A stretch of DNA of 64,000 nucleotides from GWE2-40-63 sp041664345 (GCA_041664345.1 JBAYKX010000006.1:1-64000); one strand, 5' to 3'. Shown: positions 18,107 to 28,683, numbered from the stretch's first letter. The notes: generated by a model not told the origin, from the sequence alone. A program made the numbers and translations.

Positions 18107-19526
18107 GTGAAGTTAGCACTCCTTGCATTTACAGTCATTGCTTTCTTGATTCCAATCAAGGGCAATGCCGCTATATTAGCAAAAGATAAACCGTTGCTCG
18201 ATTCATCTTATGTTATCGTTAATAAAATAATTATTGCCGGTAATGTGAAAACTAAAGAACGGGTAATAACCCGGGAGTTGCTTTTTCAGCCGGGCGATAC
18301 TGTTTACTTAGAGCGATTGGATGGGTTTATTCAGACATCGAAAGATAATTTGTTCAATACTTCACTTTTCAATTTCATTACCATTAACACGCTGGTTGAA
18401 CACGAAATATTTTTATCCATTTATATTGTAGTTGAAGAACGCTGGTATTTATGGCCTTACATTATATTAGAACAAGCCGACCGAAACCTGAGTTCTTTTT
18501 TATACGAAAAAGACTGGTCGAGGATAAATTACGGGCTTTTGATGGTTAAATACAATTTCCGGGGCCGGCGCGAAACCGTTAAACTTAAAGTACGATTGGG
18601 CTACAAAGAACAGTTTCAAGTTTATTATCAAATCCCAAATTTCCTAAATTCCAAAAAACATGGCATTTCCGCTGAAATAAATTGGTTCCGGCAAAAAGAA
18701 GTACAATATAACACGCTGTATGATACACCATTCCTGCGCAAAGATTATTCAACCTATGGATTAAAATACCAAAATGCCTATTTAGGATATTCGTATCGAA
18801 AAGAATACAATCTTAAACACAACGTGACTTTAGGATTTAACAATGCAACCATTGTTGATTCCATAGTATTTTGAATCCTAACTATTTTGGGAACGGAAAA
18901 ACAACGAATCAATATTTTTCAATCTCATACGGATATGATTATGACAAGCGAAACTATAAGCAATATCCATTAACCGGTTATAATATTGATGTCCTAACCA
19001 CTTTAAAAGGATTAAGCATTCTGGAAGATGAAATGCCATTGATTTGGGAGGTACAAGGTTCATTTTATTCGTACTTTGATTTGGGAAACCGCTGGTATTC
19101 GGGCACTGGTACAAAATTGAAAGTGTCAAATCCAAAAAAACAACCCTATTCCATTGAACAAGGACTCGGTTATTCCGATGTTTTGCGCTCGTTTGAATAC
19201 TATTTAATTGATGGTCAACAATTCATTACCGGTCGTGCGTTTATAAAATATGCTATAATTCCATTCAGCGTAAAGCAAATTGAATATTTAGGTTGGAAAA
19301 AATTTAATAAGATACATTATAGTTTTTTTGCCAATGCTTTTGTTGATCAAGGATATGTTTGGGATATAAAACCAGACCCAACCAATACAATGCCAAATAC
19401 TTACCTAATAAGCTTCGGATTGGGGATTGACTTGGTTGCCTATTATGACCAAATAATCCGTTTTGAATATTCAATGAACCGAAAAGGGGAACATGGTTTT
19501 TTATCAATATTGGTAAAGCATTTTAG
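18107..19526 (+). pseudogene. POTRA/BamA-like outer-membrane barrel gene with two frameshifts
   Basis: The GTG start gives a signal peptide (LIPIKGNAA) and one POTRA-like domain (about residues 38-110), followed by beta-barrel strands. The frame stops at TGA 18872 with barrel strands still to come. Adding one T to the T4 run at 18869-18872 restores it, reading VDSIVF then LNPNYFGNG. At the other end the frame again drifts at the T6 run 19497-19502; one more T gives GEHGFFINIGKAF and a stop at 19524-19526, the terminal Phe expected of a BAM substrate. Two single-base losses in T runs thus break one gene. Real inactivation and sequencing error fit equally well. Confidence 0.8.
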
Positions 19527-19677
19527 AATTGTCAAAAATTTGAGTTTTTGTTCTTTTTTTGATTTTTGAGTATTGATTTTTGTAGTTTTCTTATTGACAC
19601 TAATTACCTTATTCCGCTTAATTTAGTATATTCGCTTTCAACGATTAGCCATCAAAAAACAACAAAACAATAAAACA

Positions 19678-20559
19678 GTGAAAATAGGAATTTACGGAAA
19701 AAAACTTACTGATAACTTTAAACCAGTATTGAATCAATTGTTTGATTCTTTGTTATTGCACGATATTAAAACGTGGATTCACCCCAAATTTTTGCCATAT
19801 TATCAGGAAAATGCTTCTGATTTTGCCAATTATAAAAAAATTCTGGTTATCAATCCCATAATGCCCGACGATTTGGATTGCTTAATCACCTTGGGTGGCG
19901 ATGGTACTTTTTTAGAAGCCGTTTCAGCCATCAATCTGATACAAATTCCACTTTTAGGAATTAACACCGGACGATTGGGCTTTTTAGCCGACATATCACC
20001 CGACGATATTCCACAAGCCATTGATTCATTAGTTAGTGGCAATTATCGATTGGAAGAAAGGATGGTTTTAAAAGCAACCTTACAAACAGAATTAGGTATT
20101 CAGTTGCCTTATGCACTCAACGACCTTACGGTGCACAAAAGAGATACCTCCAGCATGATTTTAATTCATGCCTTTATTGATGATTTATTTCTCACCAATT
20201 ATTGGGCTGATGGGTTAATAATAGCAACGCCAACCGGATCAACGGCTTATTCCATGAGCGTTGGTGGACCTATAGTAAGTCCTGATTCGCAAAACTTTAT
20301 CATCACTCCCATCGCATCACACAACCTAACCGTTCGCCCCTTAGTAATTCCAAATCACCATGAAATATCGTTACGCATTGAAAGCCGCGATAGCAAATTT
20401 TTGCTTTCCCTCGATTCACGATCGTATGTAATTGAAGAAACTTTGGAAGTAAGGGTAAAAAAAGCAGAAACACCGGTTAAACTTATAAAAATGAACAATC
20501 AGGATTTTTTTAATACTATAAGGACTAAGCTTATGTGGGGTATTGACACACGAAATTAA
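19678..20559 (+). CDS. nadK: NAD kinase
   Basis: A 293-residue enzyme making NADP from NAD and ATP. GGDGTFLEAV is the nucleotide motif and ATPTGSTAYSMSVGG the conserved second motif. The start is GTG 19678, since no ATG fits the family N-terminus. It precedes the barrel-gene array, as is usual in Bacteroidota. Confidence 0.96.
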   Translation: MKIGIYGKKLTDNFKPVLNQLFDSLLLHDIKTWIHPKFLPYYQENASDFANYKKILVINPIMPDDLDCLITLGGDGTFLEAVSAINLIQIPLLGINTGRLGFLADISPDDIPQAIDSLVSGNYRLEERMVLKATLQTELGIQLPYALNDLTVHKRDTSSMILIHAFIDDLFLTNYWADGLIIATPTGSTAYSMSVGGPIVSPDSQNFIITPIASHNLTVRPLVIPNHHEISLRIESRDSKFLLSLDSRSYVIEETLEVRVKKAETPVKLIKMNNQDFFNTIRTKLMWGIDTRN

Positions 20560-20698
20560 GCAGTTAATCACAATTAAAGTGCAAATTCCCCTATTTTTTA
20601 AACCTGCGGTGATTCGAATATAAAATTTATTGTTATTTTTGACCAACAAAAATCCATATATATAACAATCTGATTTACTAGGAGTAAAAAGAAAAATC

Positions 20699-21637
20699 AT
20701 GAATAGAATCACCCTGCTTTTTTTAACTGGAATACTAATTTTACCCATAATTACTTTCTCCCAATCAAATCGATGGAAACGAAATCGGTATGAAGCAGTT
20801 GCCGGAATTGGTGTAACTTCATTTATGGGCGATTTAGGGGGTGGCGCTGAAGCATCACACTTTATCAGCGACTTTAATTTTACAGCTCAACGTCCGCTTT
20901 TAAATGTCGGATTTCGTTATAAAGTGTTAGAACCGGTGAATATTAAAGCTTCGCTTTCGTATGGTTGGGTAAGCGCTGATGATGCTAAAGCAGATGATAA
21001 ATACCGCAAAGATAGAAACCTTTCATTCCGATCACCAATTATTGAATTTGGCCTTTTAGCAGAATACTCTATTATTAAGGAACCCGTAAGTCACAGATAT
21101 TCATTACGAAAAGGACGTAAGTTTACGTTAAAATCGTTAGCCATAAATACTTATCTTTTTACCGGAATTGCCGGTTTTTGGTTTAACCCCAAAGGCCTCG
21201 ACGATGGAATGGGTGGAACAGGAGAATGGCTTGCATTACAGCCACTTGGGACTGAAGGTCAAGGATTAATGGAGGGACGTGAAAAATATTCCCGCATTCA
21301 ATTAGCCATACCATTTGGAATAGGAATAAAATATCCCATTACAAGAGATATAAGTCTTGGTTTAGAATTTGGAGCCAGATACACTTTTACCGATTACATT
21401 GATGATGTGAGTACTACCTTTATTGATAATGACTGGCTAAAAAGTGTTGACCCAATTGCTGCAAGAATGGCCGACAAAAGCATTCAAACAAACGATGACA
21501 CAGACCCAAATCCCAATGTTACTTATAGTGCCGGCGAACAACGCGGAGAATCGAAATACAACGATTTTTATATGTTCTCAATGGTTACCGTTGCTTATAA
21601 ATTGCGTACCGGAAGAAATGGCTTGCCAAAATTCTAA
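20699..21637 (+). CDS. Outer-membrane beta-barrel protein, array member 1 (DUF6089-like)
   Basis: A 312-residue protein with a signal peptide ending near IITFSQ, then alternating beta strands beginning EAVAGIGVTSFMGDLGG. The C-terminus is GRNGLPKF, with the final Phe expected for BAM-assembled barrels. It is the longest of five tandem paralogs between nadK and uppS and has an insert around residues 160-200. A TATTTTTG -7 element at 20634-20641 precedes it. The family function is not established. Confidence 0.8.
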   Translation: MNRITLLFLTGILILPIITFSQSNRWKRNRYEAVAGIGVTSFMGDLGGGAEASHFISDFNFTAQRPLLNVGFRYKVLEPVNIKASLSYGWVSADDAKADDKYRKDRNLSFRSPIIEFGLLAEYSIIKEPVSHRYSLRKGRKFTLKSLAINTYLFTGIAGFWFNPKGLDDGMGGTGEWLALQPLGTEGQGLMEGREKYSRIQLAIPFGIGIKYPITRDISLGLEFGARYTFTDYIDDVSTTFIDNDWLKSVDPIAARMADKSIQTNDDTDPNPNVTYSAGEQRGESKYNDFYMFSMVTVAYKLRTGRNGLPKF

Positions 21638-21678
21638 ACTCTTACAAGCCTAATTTGTTTTTGCTGAAAACACCTACT

Positions 21679-22419
21679 ATGAAGTTAAAAACTGTTATAA
21701 TTTTGTTTATAGCTTGCCTTTTTTCAGCGAATGTTTTCGCTCAAGGCTTTAACTCCTATAAGTATGACTTTTATTTAGGTATAGGCGCCTCGAACCTGAT
21801 GGCTGATGTTTGTGCCCCAACAAATACCAATAAATTAGCTTGGGTTAAGTTTTTTAATACCATTGGAATTATTGGGAATACAGGATTACGCTATAAATTT
21901 TCCGAAAGGCAATCGGCAAACCTTAATCTTTCACTCGGTCAATTGTATGCAAAAGACCCTACCAAAGACCCTGATTATCAGAATGCCGGAAGAAAAATAA
22001 ATACTTTTTTTACTGAAATTACGGGCAGATATGAGTATATGGTGGTTAAAGAACAAAAGAAAAAAACAGTGTACCGGATGTTGGGCGAAAGTTTTTTGAA
22101 AAACTTAAACATTCCTACTTACCTCTTTATAGGAGCAGGTGGTGTATTTAATACCGGAAAGTTTACGCAGACAACCGCAAATGGGCATGATATTTTAAAC
22201 GAACAATATTCAAACTTTTCTTTTATTATTCCGTTTGGTGTAGGTTTTAAAACACGGCTAACAAATACTTCCCATTTAAACCTTGAAGTTGGACTTCGAT
22301 TCGCATTTAGCGACAAAATTGATCATGGGGAAAATGGTTGGTATGATCAATACCAATTCATCACCTTCAATTATGTAAAAAAGTTGAAGTCGAATAAAAA
22401 TGGATTACCCAAATTTTAA
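21679..22419 (+). CDS. Outer-membrane beta-barrel protein, array member 2
   Basis: 246 residues from ATG 21679; the frame is open from TTG 21655 but the signal peptide starts at the ATG and ends with ANVFAQ. The core begins YDFYLGIGASNLMADVCAPT and ends KNGLPKF. It is very similar to members 3 and 4, with shared segments such as FFNTIG, KKKTVYRMLGES and WYDQYQFIT, showing recent tandem duplication. It is probably a small eight-stranded-type barrel. No enzymatic motif is present. Confidence 0.78.
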   Translation: MKLKTVIILFIACLFSANVFAQGFNSYKYDFYLGIGASNLMADVCAPTNTNKLAWVKFFNTIGIIGNTGLRYKFSERQSANLNLSLGQLYAKDPTKDPDYQNAGRKINTFFTEITGRYEYMVVKEQKKKTVYRMLGESFLKNLNIPTYLFIGAGGVFNTGKFTQTTANGHDILNEQYSNFSFIIPFGVGFKTRLTNTSHLNLEVGLRFAFSDKIDHGENGWYDQYQFITFNYVKKLKSNKNGLPKF

Positions 22420-22463
22420 AACTAATAATTGTTGATTTATAATACTGAAGTAGAGCGGGCAAT

Positions 22464-23201
22464 ATGAAGTTAAAATATATTTTGTTTCTTTTTTTGTTTT
22501 GCCTATCCTCACTTACTTTGCTTGGCCAAAAAGAATCTAATTTAAAATATGAATTTTATTTTGGATTGGGAGGCACTAACCTAATGGCTGATATTGCCGC
22601 ACCAATAGACTCCAATCAGATGGCATGGATTAAATTCTTTAATACCATTGGATACATGGGCAATGCTGGCTTACGCTATAAGTTAAATGATAGACATTAT
22701 GCTACTGCTAATGTATCATTAGGCCAACTTTATGCCTACGAAATGACCTACGATGCAGTTATAAAAGAGAATAAAGAAACGGAATCATTCTTTTCTGAAT
22801 TTACTGCCCGTTATGAATTTATGGTATTTAAAGAAAAAAAGAAACAAACCGTTTACCATAACTTGGGTGAAACCAATTTAAAAAATACAAATCTTCCCAT
22901 ATACTTATTTGTAGGTGTAGGAGGCATTTACAATATTGGGTACTATACTAAAACAATTATTGGAGGTACTGATGTTGATAAGTTGTTATATTCCAACCTA
23001 TCTATTGTTATCCCTTACGGAATTGGATTTAAAACCAGAGTTTCCAGCACTTCGTATTTAAATCTGGAATTTGGACTAAGGTATGTATTCAGCGATAAAA
23101 TTGATTATGTTGAAAAAGGTAAGTTTGACCAATACCAGTTCATTACATTCAATTATATTAAAAAGCTTAAAATGAAGGAAAACGGATTACCAAAATTTTA
23201 A
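22464..23201 (+). CDS. Outer-membrane beta-barrel protein, array member 3
   Basis: 245 residues with a signal peptide ending SLTLLGQ. It shares the array core (FYFGLGGTNLMADIAAP, FFNTIGYMGNAGLRY, FDQYQFITFNYIKKL) and ends ENGLPKF. It is more diverged than members 2 and 4 from each other: the KEKKKQTVYHNLGE segment replaces KEQKKKTVYRMLGE. Confidence 0.78.
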   Translation: MKLKYILFLFLFCLSSLTLLGQKESNLKYEFYFGLGGTNLMADIAAPIDSNQMAWIKFFNTIGYMGNAGLRYKLNDRHYATANVSLGQLYAYEMTYDAVIKENKETESFFSEFTARYEFMVFKEKKKQTVYHNLGETNLKNTNLPIYLFVGVGGIYNIGYYTKTIIGGTDVDKLLYSNLSIVIPYGIGFKTRVSSTSYLNLEFGLRYVFSDKIDYVEKGKFDQYQFITFNYIKKLKMKENGLPKF

Positions 23202-23249
23202 TACGATTCAAAACTAAATTTGTATTTTTGAGGAAGAACAATTAAAACA

Positions 23250-24002
23250 ATGCGCAAATTTATATTATTTATTATCCTATTTTGGTTCTTCTCCGTTAAT
23301 GTGTTGGCTCAGGCATTTAGCCGATATAAATATGAGTTTTATTACGGTATTGGCGGTACCAACCTCATGGCCGATGTTTGCGCCCCATCCGATGCTAATA
23401 AATTAGCTTGGGTAAATCTTTTAAACACCATTGGTTTTGTTGGAAATACCGGCCTACGCTATCGATTATCGGAAAAACAATCGGCATCCGTAAATTTATC
23501 GTTAGGAAAACTACATGCGGAGGATCCAATGGATGATCCTAAATATTGGGCTGCAGGTCGAGCAACCAATACTTTTTTTACTGAAGTTTCAGCACGGTAT
23601 GAATTGATGGTAGTAAAAGAACAAAAGAAAAAAACCGTTTACCGTATGTTAGGTGAAAGCTATTTCAAAAATCTTAGTATTCCCATCTACCTTTTTATTG
23701 GAGCTGGTGGCCTCTATAATAAGGGGAAATTTTCACGGACTTTTGCTGAAAATGACAGTATTTCAACCACGCCTTATTCAAATTTGAGCTTAATAATCCC
23801 TTATGGTATTGGATTTAAAACCCGGGTTACCAATACTTCATACATTAATTTAGAAGTTGGGTTGCGCTTTGCTTTCAGCGATAGAATTGATAACTGGGAA
23901 AATGGCTGGTACGACCAATATCAGTTTATTACCATAAATTACATTATCAAGTTAAAAGCTAATAAAAATGGAATGCCCGTTATTCGGACTCTGTTTTTTT
24001 GA
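23250..24002 (+). CDS. Outer-membrane beta-barrel protein, array member 4, altered C-terminus
   Basis: 250 residues, closest to member 2. The signal peptide ends SVNVLAQ, and the core carries the same KKKTVYRMLGES and WYDQYQFIT segments. The ending differs: where the other members read NGLPKF and stop, this one reads NGMPVIRTLFF. No single-base change restores the family ending, so the last residues appear to have been replaced, while a terminal Phe is kept. TATTTTTG at 23223-23230 is a promoter candidate of its own. Confidence 0.75.
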   Translation: MRKFILFIILFWFFSVNVLAQAFSRYKYEFYYGIGGTNLMADVCAPSDANKLAWVNLLNTIGFVGNTGLRYRLSEKQSASVNLSLGKLHAEDPMDDPKYWAAGRATNTFFTEVSARYELMVVKEQKKKTVYRMLGESYFKNLSIPIYLFIGAGGLYNKGKFSRTFAENDSISTTPYSNLSLIIPYGIGFKTRVTNTSYINLEVGLRFAFSDRIDNWENGWYDQYQFITINYIIKLKANKNGMPVIRTLFF

Positions 24003-24099
24003 TTGAATCATTTCTTTCAGTTTCCATTTGTTATAACTGATTTTTTTCTTTTGCTTTGCCAAATAGGCAATCAATGCTAATTTTTAACGTTACTTTTAA

Positions 24100-24801
24100 A
24101 TGAAATTGATTGAATTATTAAAAAATAGGATCGTGTATTGCAATAGAAGCAAATATATTTTACCAACACTACTAATTATTGCCTTTTCAGTAAATGCAAT
24201 TCAGGCGCAAACACGAAAAAGTGGAGAATTTGGAATAACTGCTGGTGGTTCTTTTTATTTAGGCGATTTAAATAAAATTCCTTTTAGTGGAACTAAACTC
24301 GACTTTGGTGCTTTATACCGTCATACCATTGATTCCCGCTTTTCAGTTCGTGGAAATTTCAATTACGGGCGCTTGGCAGGTGATGCATCTGAAGTTAAAT
24401 TTGATTTTCCTACAAACTACACCTTTAATAATGCTTTTTATGAATTAAATGGGCAATTGGAATTTAATTTTATGCCATATACACCTACCAACAAAAAAAC
24501 AAAATTCACCCCTTATGTTTCAGCTGGATCTGGGTTAATGTATTATCCTAAAGGTGCACGGAAGTTTATGATAAATGTTCCGTTCGGAATTGGTGCTAAA
24601 TACAATATTTATAAAAATTTCATGGTAGGAGCCGATATAGGAATGCGAAAAACCTTACGGGACGATCTGGATTACCTAGCCGCTGATTATCTTAGCACTA
24701 TGCAAAATAATTATGCAGGAACAAAGGACTGGTATTCTGTATTTGGTGTTTATTTGTCATATAAAATAAAATATCCACAAAAATGTCCCGCATTTGACTA
24801 A
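24100..24801 (+). CDS. Outer-membrane beta-barrel protein, array member 5 (DUF6089 family)
   Basis: 233 residues with a long N-terminal signal segment ending SVNAIQAQ. The barrel strands begin GEFGITAGGSFYLGDLNK, typical of the DUF6089 proteins that sit upstream of uppS in Bacteroidota. It lacks the NGLPKF ending and is probably the ancestral neighbour, with members 2-4 a local expansion. The stop codon overlaps a TAAATTTG promoter core for uppS (24799-24806). Confidence 0.8.
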   Translation: MKLIELLKNRIVYCNRSKYILPTLLIIAFSVNAIQAQTRKSGEFGITAGGSFYLGDLNKIPFSGTKLDFGALYRHTIDSRFSVRGNFNYGRLAGDASEVKFDFPTNYTFNNAFYELNGQLEFNFMPYTPTNKKTKFTPYVSAGSGLMYYPKGARKFMINVPFGIGAKYNIYKNFMVGADIGMRKTLRDDLDYLAADYLSTMQNNYAGTKDWYSVFGVYLSYKIKYPQKCPAFD

Positions 24802-24823
24802 ATTTGCCGAAATTATTTCATAA

Positions 24824-25564
24824 ATGTCATTAAAAGAGCAATTAATAGTAGAAAAACTGCCAAGGCACATTGCCATTATTATGGATGGAAATGGACGTTG
24901 GGCGAAAAAGAAGGGAAATATCCGTATTTTTGGACATAAAAGCGCAGTAAACAGCGTTAAAGAAACCGCCGAAGCTTGTGCAGAACTTGGGATACAACAC
25001 CTCACCCTTTATGCTTTTTCCACTGAAAACTGGAATCGTCCTAAAATGGAAGTCAAAGCATTGATGGAATTGCTTATTGCCACTATAAATTCAGAGGTTG
25101 ACACACTATTAAATAACAACATACGTTTAAATGCCATTGGACAATTGCACGATTTGCCAAAAAAAGCTTACAATAAACTAATGGAAGCAATTGATCGCAC
25201 AAAGGAAAAAAATGGTCTTACGTTAACACTCGCCTTAAGCTATAGCTCTAAAGTGGAGATATTGGAGGCCGTACGTTCAATTGCACAAGCATCTGCCGAT
25301 GGCCAGATTCAACCCAATGAGGTTGACGAAACCGTATTTGAATCGTATTTGAATACGCGTGGTGTACCCGATCCCGATTTGATGATACGAACCAGCGGAG
25401 AGCAGCGTATCAGCAATTTTCTTTTATGGCAGATGGCTTATACCGAACTCTATTTTACTGAAGTTTTATGGCCCGATTTTACTAAAGAAGATTTGTATAA
25501 AGCCATTCTTGACTATCAGCACCGGGAACGTCGGTTTGGTAAAATTAGCGAACAACTTGATTAA
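24824..25564 (+). CDS. uppS: Isoprenyl (undecaprenyl) diphosphate synthase
   Basis: A 246-residue cis-prenyltransferase supplying the lipid carrier for peptidoglycan and LPS. The catalytic Asp lies in IIMDGNGRWAKK, and the diphosphate-binding segment IRTSGEQRISNFLLWQ is present. YAFSTENWNRPK is the conserved mid motif. It is followed by bamA after 44 bases. Confidence 0.97.
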   Translation: MSLKEQLIVEKLPRHIAIIMDGNGRWAKKKGNIRIFGHKSAVNSVKETAEACAELGIQHLTLYAFSTENWNRPKMEVKALMELLIATINSEVDTLLNNNIRLNAIGQLHDLPKKAYNKLMEAIDRTKEKNGLTLTLALSYSSKVEILEAVRSIAQASADGQIQPNEVDETVFESYLNTRGVPDPDLMIRTSGEQRISNFLLWQMAYTELYFTEVLWPDFTKEDLYKAILDYQHRERRFGKISEQLD

Positions 25565-25608
25565 AAATAATTTTAGATATTTACCCAATTGTAGAACCTT
25601 AAAACAGA

Positions 25609-28155
25609 ATGAGAAGAAATATTATTATTATTGCTTTACTTACCTTAACCAACCTAATAGCAGTAGCTCAAGAGATTAAAGATTCAAAATTATCAAAAAT
25701 CGACTATGCGAAGCCCAAAGAATATGAAATTGGGGGTATTACTATTTCCGGAATAAAATATTTAGATCAAAACGTTTTGGTTCATCTATCAGGATTAAAA
25801 GTGGGTGAAACCATTACTGTTCCGGGTGATAGAATTACTCAAGCCATTCATAAACTTTGGAACCATGGACTGTTTGGTGATGTTGAAATCAGCGCAACAA
25901 AAATTGTTGGAAACAGCATCTTTCTTGATATCTATTTAAAAGAGCGTCCCCGGTTATCAAAATTTGCTTTTAATGGTGTTTCAAAATCAGAGGCCGATGA
26001 TTTGCGTGAAGAAATTAAATTGGTGCGTGGCAGTCAGGTAACTGATGATGTATTAAGCCTTACCGAGATTCGGATAAAAAAATTCTTTATTGCCAAAGGT
26101 TTTTATAATACTCAGGTCGAAATAACCCAAAAGGAAGACTCGTTAATGCCTAACACCGTGATTCTGGACATTAATGTGGACAAAAAAGAGAAAGTGAAAA
26201 TAAATGAAATAATTTTTGAAGGTAATACCATGTTTACCGATGAAAAATTAAGAAGGTTTTTAAAAGAAACCAAGCAAAAAACCTGGTATAATATTTTTAA
26301 AGCATCAAAATATGTTGAAAGCACCTTTGAAGAAGACAAAGGTAAGCTTATTGCCAAATACAATGAAAAAGGGTATCGCGATGCGAAAATTGAAGTTGAC
26401 TCCGTTTATCGATTTGATGATAAGATGTTGAATATTTACATAAAAATATTTGAGGGGGATCAATACTTCTTTAGAGATGTTACTTGGGTTGGAAACTCGA
26501 AATATCCATCAGAATTATTGGATCGGGAATTAAAAATTACAAAAGGCGATGTTTTTGATCAATCGGTTCTTGACAAGCGCTTATTTGGTGATGAAGATGC
26601 CGTTTCCTCTTTATATCTTGACCGTGGGTATCTATTCTTCTCAGCAGTACCGGTTGAAGTTCAGGTTGATAATGATTCAATTGATTTGGAGATTCGCGTA
26701 TATGAAGGAAAACAAGCTACCATAAATAAGATAACTATTACCGGAAATACAAGAACCAATGAACATGTTATTCGACGGGAAATTTGGACCAAACCTGGCG
26801 ATTTATTCAGTCGTGCAGATATTATTAGAACCAATAGAGAACTGGCAAATTTGGGATATTTCGATCCTGAAAAGCTGGATGTTAGACCGGTTCCAAATCA
26901 AGCCGATGGTACCGTTGATATTGAATACGTGGTTGAAGAACGTGCCTCAGACCAAATTGAGCTTTCCGGTGGTTGGGGTGGTGGTATGGTAATTGGTACC
27001 CTTGGGCTTACTTTTAACAATTTTTCGTTAGGGAATATTTTTAATCTTGAATCGTACAGCCCACTGCCTACCGGTGATGGACAAAAATTATCGATTCGAG
27101 CTCAAACCAATGGCACGTATTATCAATCGTATAGTATGTCGTTTACCGAACCGTGGCTTGGTGGTAAAAAACCCAATTCGTTGTCGGTTTCGATACATCA
27201 TTCCATACAATCGCAATACAATTATTACAACACTTCAGCATCTAATACCGGGCAAAACATGCAAATTACAGGGGTTTCCGTGGGACTGGGAAAACGCTTA
27301 AACTGGCCCGATAATTTTTTTACCCTTTACAATGCATTGAGTTTCCAACGATATAAAATGAACGATTACAATTATTCCTCATTTATTATAAAGGATGGCT
27401 CTTCGCACAATTTTAACTTTACTACCGTTTTGGGCAGGAATTCAGTCGATCAACCCTTGTATCCCAGAACCGGATCCAATATTTCATTGAGCTTATCAGT
27501 TACTCCACCTTACTCGCTATTTAAGGAAGATAATTTCTGGTTGCTTAGCACCGATGAAAAAACGGATAAATCAGATGCACTCATTTACCAAGAAGAAACT
27601 GCAAATAAATATAAATGGATTGAGTACCATAAATGGAAGTTCAAGTCGGAATGGTACACTCAAATTATGAATAAATTGGTATTACGCACCAACATTGAAT
27701 TTGGATATTTGGGTTATTACAGTAAAAACTTAGGGTACTCCCCGTTTGAAACCTTTCAATTGGGAGGCGATGGAATGTCAGGGTTTAGTTATTACGGAAC
27801 CGATGTAATTCCTTTACGGGGTTATGATAATGGTAACCAGAGTCGGGGCTCGCTGACTGCCTATCCACAAGCCAATGTTTACGATAAATTCAGCTTGGAA
27901 TTGAGGTATCCGTTAACTTTGAATCCTTCAGCTACCATTTATGCACTTACCTTTTTAGAAGCAGGTAATTCATGGTACGATATTAACGACATGAACCCCT
28001 TTGATGTATACAATTCAGCAGGTGTGGGACTACGGTTCTGGTTGCCAATGTTTGGAATGTTAGGCGTTGATTGGGGTTACGGTTTTGATCCGGTATATGG
28101 ACAATCAGATGGCGCTGGACCTCATTTTGCTTTTACTATTGGGCAACAATTTTAA
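25609..28155 (+). CDS. bamA: Outer-membrane assembly factor BamA
   Basis: An 848-residue protein with a signal peptide ending IAVAQ, about five POTRA domains (roughly residues 40-430, each opening with patterns like GITISGIKYL or KITITGNTRTN) and a C-terminal 16-strand barrel ending FTIGQQF. It inserts beta-barrel proteins in the outer membrane, so it is the assembly partner of the neighbouring barrel proteins. GLRFWLPMFGMLGVDWGYGF is the conserved penultimate-strand region. Normal length. Confidence 0.97.
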   Translation: MRRNIIIIALLTLTNLIAVAQEIKDSKLSKIDYAKPKEYEIGGITISGIKYLDQNVLVHLSGLKVGETITVPGDRITQAIHKLWNHGLFGDVEISATKIVGNSIFLDIYLKERPRLSKFAFNGVSKSEADDLREEIKLVRGSQVTDDVLSLTEIRIKKFFIAKGFYNTQVEITQKEDSLMPNTVILDINVDKKEKVKINEIIFEGNTMFTDEKLRRFLKETKQKTWYNIFKASKYVESTFEEDKGKLIAKYNEKGYRDAKIEVDSVYRFDDKMLNIYIKIFEGDQYFFRDVTWVGNSKYPSELLDRELKITKGDVFDQSVLDKRLFGDEDAVSSLYLDRGYLFFSAVPVEVQVDNDSIDLEIRVYEGKQATINKITITGNTRTNEHVIRREIWTKPGDLFSRADIIRTNRELANLGYFDPEKLDVRPVPNQADGTVDIEYVVEERASDQIELSGGWGGGMVIGTLGLTFNNFSLGNIFNLESYSPLPTGDGQKLSIRAQTNGTYYQSYSMSFTEPWLGGKKPNSLSVSIHHSIQSQYNYYNTSASNTGQNMQITGVSVGLGKRLNWPDNFFTLYNALSFQRYKMNDYNYSSFIIKDGSSHNFNFTTVLGRNSVDQPLYPRTGSNISLSLSVTPPYSLFKEDNFWLLSTDEKTDKSDALIYQEETANKYKWIEYHKWKFKSEWYTQIMNKLVLRTNIEFGYLGYYSKNLGYSPFETFQLGGDGMSGFSYYGTDVIPLRGYDNGNQSRGSLTAYPQANVYDKFSLELRYPLTLNPSATIYALTFLEAGNSWYDINDMNPFDVYNSAGVGLRFWLPMFGMLGVDWGYGFDPVYGQSDGAGPHFAFTIGQQF

Positions 28156-28172
28156 ACTTAAAAAATACAGTC

Positions 28173-28683
28173 ATGAAAAAAGTAATAGTAGCCTTTTTAT
28201 TTGCGCTTTTAGCGATAAATTCACAAGCACAAAAATTTGCTTTTGTTGATACCGATTACATTCTAAAAAGCATACCTACTTACGAATCAGCACAGGACCA
28301 GTTGGGAATAATGTCGAAAGATTGGCAGTCGGAAATTGAAACCAAACATGCGAATGTTGAAAAATTATAAAGAATTTCAAGCTGAAAAAGTATTACTAAC
28401 CGAGGAGATGAAAAAACAACGGGAAGAAGAAATAATTCAAAAGGAGCGGGAGATTAAAGACTTGCAAAAAAAATATTTCGGCCCCGAAGGCGACCTATTT
28501 AAAAAAAGAAAAGAACTGGTTGAGCCTATTCAAAACGATATTTTTAATGCCATTAAAGAAATTGCATCCGAAGGAAATTATGCCATAATATTTGATGCAG
28601 CCGGTGGCGCTACCATGCTTTATTCCGATCCAAAATACGATAAGAGCGACGAAGTATTATCGAAACTTGGATTTAAGAATTAA
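28173..28683 (+). pseudogene. OmpH/Skp periplasmic chaperone gene, frameshifted
   Basis: The first 65 codons give a signal peptide (INSQAQ) and the Skp start KFAFVDTDYILKSIPTYE, ending at TAA 28368-28370. The rest of the protein continues in another frame from about 28365 (YKEFQAEKVLLTEEM onward) to TAA 28681. Family members read KLYKxYQAE here, so the simplest repair is restoring two bases (TA) in the TTATAAAG region: a 2-base deletion. The coiled-coil tentacle and the ending SDEVLSKLGFKN are otherwise intact. A second, intact ompH follows and could cover the loss if it is real. Confidence 0.82.
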
